From positions 1-8,683 of the forward strand of contig JALZWI010000002.1 of the NCBI GenBank assembly GCA_023299895.1: 8,683 bases of DNA, given 5' to 3'. Source of the stretch: Arenicella sp. (GTDB taxonomy: Bacteria > Pseudomonadota > Gammaproteobacteria > Arenicellales > Arenicellaceae). Shown here piece after piece: positions 6,987 to 8,683 of this stretch. Position numbers and translations under genes: made by a program. How positions within the stretch are numbered: the stretch's first letter is position 1; each line of letters opens with the position of its first letter. Below the pieces are notes generated by a model. It worked only from the letters and a program-made list of their open reading frames with translations. It searched no databases and had not been told where the DNA came from.

Positions 6987-7517
6987 TAATTCTTCGATTG
7001 TAAAATTATGGTTGGTATAGACACAAATATCAGCTGCCACGTTCAGTGACTTTTCAACAATGTCTCGTGCGCTCATTTCAGTATTATTGACTAAAGCACG
7101 TGCAGCGGATTCAGCAAAAGCGCCACCTGAACCAATTGCCATAACACCACCTTCAGGTTCAATAACGTCACCGTTACCAGAAATAATATAGGAAGCTTCT
7201 TTATCTGCGACACACAATAAAGCCTCTAATTTACGCAGCATTCGGTCAGTCCGCCATTCTTTGGCTAGCTCAACAGCGGCTTTAGTCAAGATACCTTGAT
7301 GTTTGGCTAATTTAGCATCAAAGAGCTCGAACAGTGTGAACGCATCCGCGGTACTGCCAGCAAAGCCGGCAATCACTTCGCCTTTATAGAGTCGACGGAC
7401 TTTACGTGCATTACCTTTCATTATGGTATTGCCAAGAGATACTTGGCCGTCACCGCCGATGACAACCTGATTACCTCGACGTACTGATAAAATAGTTGTT
7501 CCTCTAAACTCAGGCAT
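6975..7517 (-). CDS. hslV: HslV (ClpQ), threonine peptidase subunit of the HslVU protease
   Basis: A proteasome-beta-like N-terminal nucleophile hydrolase of 180 residues that forms a double hexamer capped by HslU. The mature nucleophile is Thr7 in [11 protein letters not shown], so the six residues MPEFRG must be removed. E. coli has only the initiator Met before this Thr, while longer leaders are known in other proteobacteria. Other active-site residues fall where expected relative to Thr7: Asp23 in GGDGQ (mature 17), Lys39 in [10 protein letters not shown] (mature 33) and Ser130 in IGSGG (mature 124). [16 protein letters not shown] and [14 protein letters not shown] are family hallmarks. 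ATG lies one base after the sspB stop with no Shine-Dalgarno sequence, so translation is probably coupled to sspB. No sigma-32-type promoter is seen just upstream. Confidence 0.98.
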   Translation of the reverse strand: MPEFRGTTILSVRRGNQVVIGGDGQVSLGNTIMKGNARKVRRLYKGEVIAGFAGSTADAFTLFELFDAKLAKHQGILTKAAVELAKEWRTDRMLRKLEALLCVADKEASYIISGNGDVIEPEGGVMAIGSGGAFAESAARALVNNTEMSARDIVEKSLNVAADICVYTNHNFTIEELSIV

Positions 7518-7518
7518 A

Positions 7519-7959
7519 TTATTTAATGATTTTTAAGTGTGATTTACTGCCTTTTTTGGCAGGTGCTTTGGGTTCAATTTTTACTTTATCCTTGCGTATT
7601 ACTTCACTTAAGCCTGGTCCACTATCGTCGTCATTACCAGTTTCTTCAAAGAAGATACCTTGCGAGTTTTCTCGCGCAAAAATCGCTAAAATTGAATCCA
7701 TAGGCAAAAATATGTCCTGTTCAATTCCATTAAAGCGTGCTGAGAAGTTGAGACACTCATTATCCATTACGTGTAATTTAATAGCATTCAAACCGATATT
7801 TAACACAATTTGCCCATCAATAATATGATCAAGCGGTACTTCAACACCGCTTACATCAACATTTACTAATACTTGCGGAGTAAAGCCATTATCATTTGCC
7901 CATTCAAAAATCGCCCGTAGCAAATACGGCTTGGTTGACGTTATTGAAGTGCTATTCAT
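7519..7959 (-). CDS. sspB: SspB, ClpXP adaptor (specificity-enhancing factor)
   Basis: An adaptor that binds ssrA-tagged polypeptides released from stalled ribosomes and delivers them to ClpXP. The 146-residue protein keeps the folded N-terminal domain (about 8-110): [43 protein letters not shown] and ILAIFAREN all match SspB. A flexible charged linker (about 107-138) leads to the C-terminal ClpX-binding motif HLKIIK (141-146), equivalent to LRVVK in E. coli. The linker is shorter than in E. coli, about 30 residues, but long enough to tether. The gene follows sspA by 62 bases and runs into hslV with a single-base gap. The ATG at 7959 has no clear Shine-Dalgarno sequence, although the upstream DNA is A-rich. 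Confidence 0.95.
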   Translation of the reverse strand: MNSTSITSTKPYLLRAIFEWANDNGFTPQVLVNVDVSGVEVPLDHIIDGQIVLNIGLNAIKLHVMDNECLNFSARFNGIEQDIFLPMDSILAIFARENSQGIFFEETGNDDDSGPGLSEVIRKDKVKIEPKAPAKKGSKSHLKIIK

Positions 7960-8021
7960 TGTTAAGAGAATTTTTTTGAAAACTTACAAAGCTATTTTGA
8001 ACGTTCCAAGACTTGGCTAAA

Positions 8022-8645
8022 TCAAAAGCCTCTAAGATCCTGCTCGGTATCACTTAAGCTGGCTTGGAAAGCGTCCCTTTCAAATAGGCGCTCAGAGTAA
8101 TCAACCACCACTTGTGCTTGCTTAGGCAACACAATATTAAGCGTTGGTAAACGCCATAATAATGGCGCAAGAATTACATCAACCAAAGAGTAATCTTCGC
8201 CCATAGAATATGTTTGCTCAACGAATAATGGCGAAATCGCAATCAAACCATCGCGTAACACTTTATGTGCTTCTTTATCTTTTTTGTTTTCTTGCAAGGC
8301 TGCAATAGAACCAAACCAATCACGCTTCAAACGCATAATCATCAAACGCTGCTTTGCACGTGAAACAGGATCTACCGGCATTAATGGCGGATGAGGAAAA
8401 CGCTCATCAAGGTATTCATTAATAATAAGAGCATCGTAGAGAATCAAATCGCGATCTACCAAGGTTGGTGTTTCGTAATAAGGGTTAAACTCTTCGAGTT
8501 CCTGGCAGGTATCAGTTGGGTCTGTATATACGACTTCACATTCGATATCTTTTTCATGCATCACAATTCGACATGCATGACTCAATACACAATCAGTGCC
8601 TGAGTAAAGAGTAATAACAGAACGTCTTGTAGCGAGTGTGTTCAT
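8022..8645 (-). CDS. sspA: SspA, stringent starvation protein A (RNA-polymerase-associated)
   Basis: A glutathione-S-transferase-fold protein that binds RNA polymerase and controls stationary-phase, acid-stress and H-NS-related gene expression in enterics (family knowledge); it lacks GST activity there. The 207-residue length fits. The thioredoxin-like N-domain (about 9-82) contains VITLYSGTDCVLSHACRIV, NPYYETPTLVDRDLILYDA and INEYLDERFP. The conserved surface motif PHPPLMPVDPV (84-94) is the SspA hallmark used in partner contact. A helical C-domain (about 95-207) ends in a charged tail. The start at 8645 is supported by AGGA seven bases upstream. It heads the visible minus-strand cluster and is followed by sspB, the classical sspAB order. 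In relatives sspA often follows rpsI and petABC; what lies upstream here is outside the window. Confidence 0.95.
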   Translation of the reverse strand: MNTLATRRSVITLYSGTDCVLSHACRIVMHEKDIECEVVYTDPTDTCQELEEFNPYYETPTLVDRDLILYDALIINEYLDERFPHPPLMPVDPVSRAKQRLMIMRLKRDWFGSIAALQENKKDKEAHKVLRDGLIAISPLFVEQTYSMGEDYSLVDVILAPLLWRLPTLNIVLPKQAQVVVDYSERLFERDAFQASLSDTEQDLRGF

Positions 8646-8652
8646 ATAAATT

Positions 8653-8656
8653 TCCT
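8653..8656 (-). promoter_or_regulatory. Ribosome binding site for sspA
   Basis: AGGA on the minus strand sits seven bases before the sspA ATG. Only 27 further bases are visible before the edge and no promoter can be assigned in them. Confidence 0.6.
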
Positions 8657-8683
8657 ATTTATGGTCTTTGCCAAAAAGCTGTT

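Noticed and set aside
7663..7676. GCGAG-TTTT-CTCGC hairpin in sspB
   Set aside because: Only five base pairs, inside coding sequence for the conserved ILAIFAREN region, with no T tract making it a terminator.
7960..8021. Possible heat-shock (sigma-32) promoter before sspB-hslVU, from a CTTGGAA on the minus strand
   Set aside because: No CCCCAT-like -10 follows at the required spacing, so the match is not supported.
8152..8167. 6-bp stem with a four-base loop in sspA (CGCCAT/ATGGCG)
   Set aside because: Short and within conserved coding sequence; expected by chance at this scale.

Overview
The window looks like chromosomal DNA from an AT-leaning marine-type gammaproteobacterium. SspA and SspB with canonical ends, an HslUV pair, and an HslV carrying a short MPEFRG-type leader before its catalytic threonine all point that way. 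A Kangiella/Oceanospirillales-like host is a guess from general family appearance, not from a search. There are no rRNA or tRNA genes, CRISPR arrays or transposase genes. The DNA is almost fully coding, and the largest non-coding gap is about 107 bases.

Layout. Positions 1-2522 hold two plus-strand genes 18 bases apart. The first is an alkaline-phosphatase-superfamily phosphoethanolamine transferase whose N-terminal membrane domain lies beyond the left edge. The second is an exported SAM-methyltransferase-like protein. They converge, with 22 bases between, on a long minus-strand block running from the right edge leftward: sspA, sspB, hslV, hslU, a small three-helix membrane protein, a 107-base promoter-bearing gap, then two tandem paralogous 12-helix transporters of the ATP/ADP-translocase-like (COG3202) group.

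Function. sspA-sspB-hslV-hslU forms a compact stress and proteolysis cluster. SspA is an RNA-polymerase-associated stringent starvation protein, SspB is the ClpXP adaptor, and HslVU is a second ATP-dependent protease. sspB and hslV are separated by one base, which suggests translational coupling. The small membrane gene follows the hslU stop in the same frame with a TTG start. The two transporters are also in the same frame, separated only by an amber codon and four sense codons, with a GTG start that lacks a Shine-Dalgarno sequence.

The most interesting points are the in-frame junction of the paired transporters, the non-AUG in-frame junction behind hslU, the sspB-hslV coupling, an unexplained C-terminal domain on the phosphoethanolamine transferase, and a terminator-like hairpin inside the first transporter. 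I see no clearly new defence or mobile system here; most of the window is ordinary housekeeping sequence.
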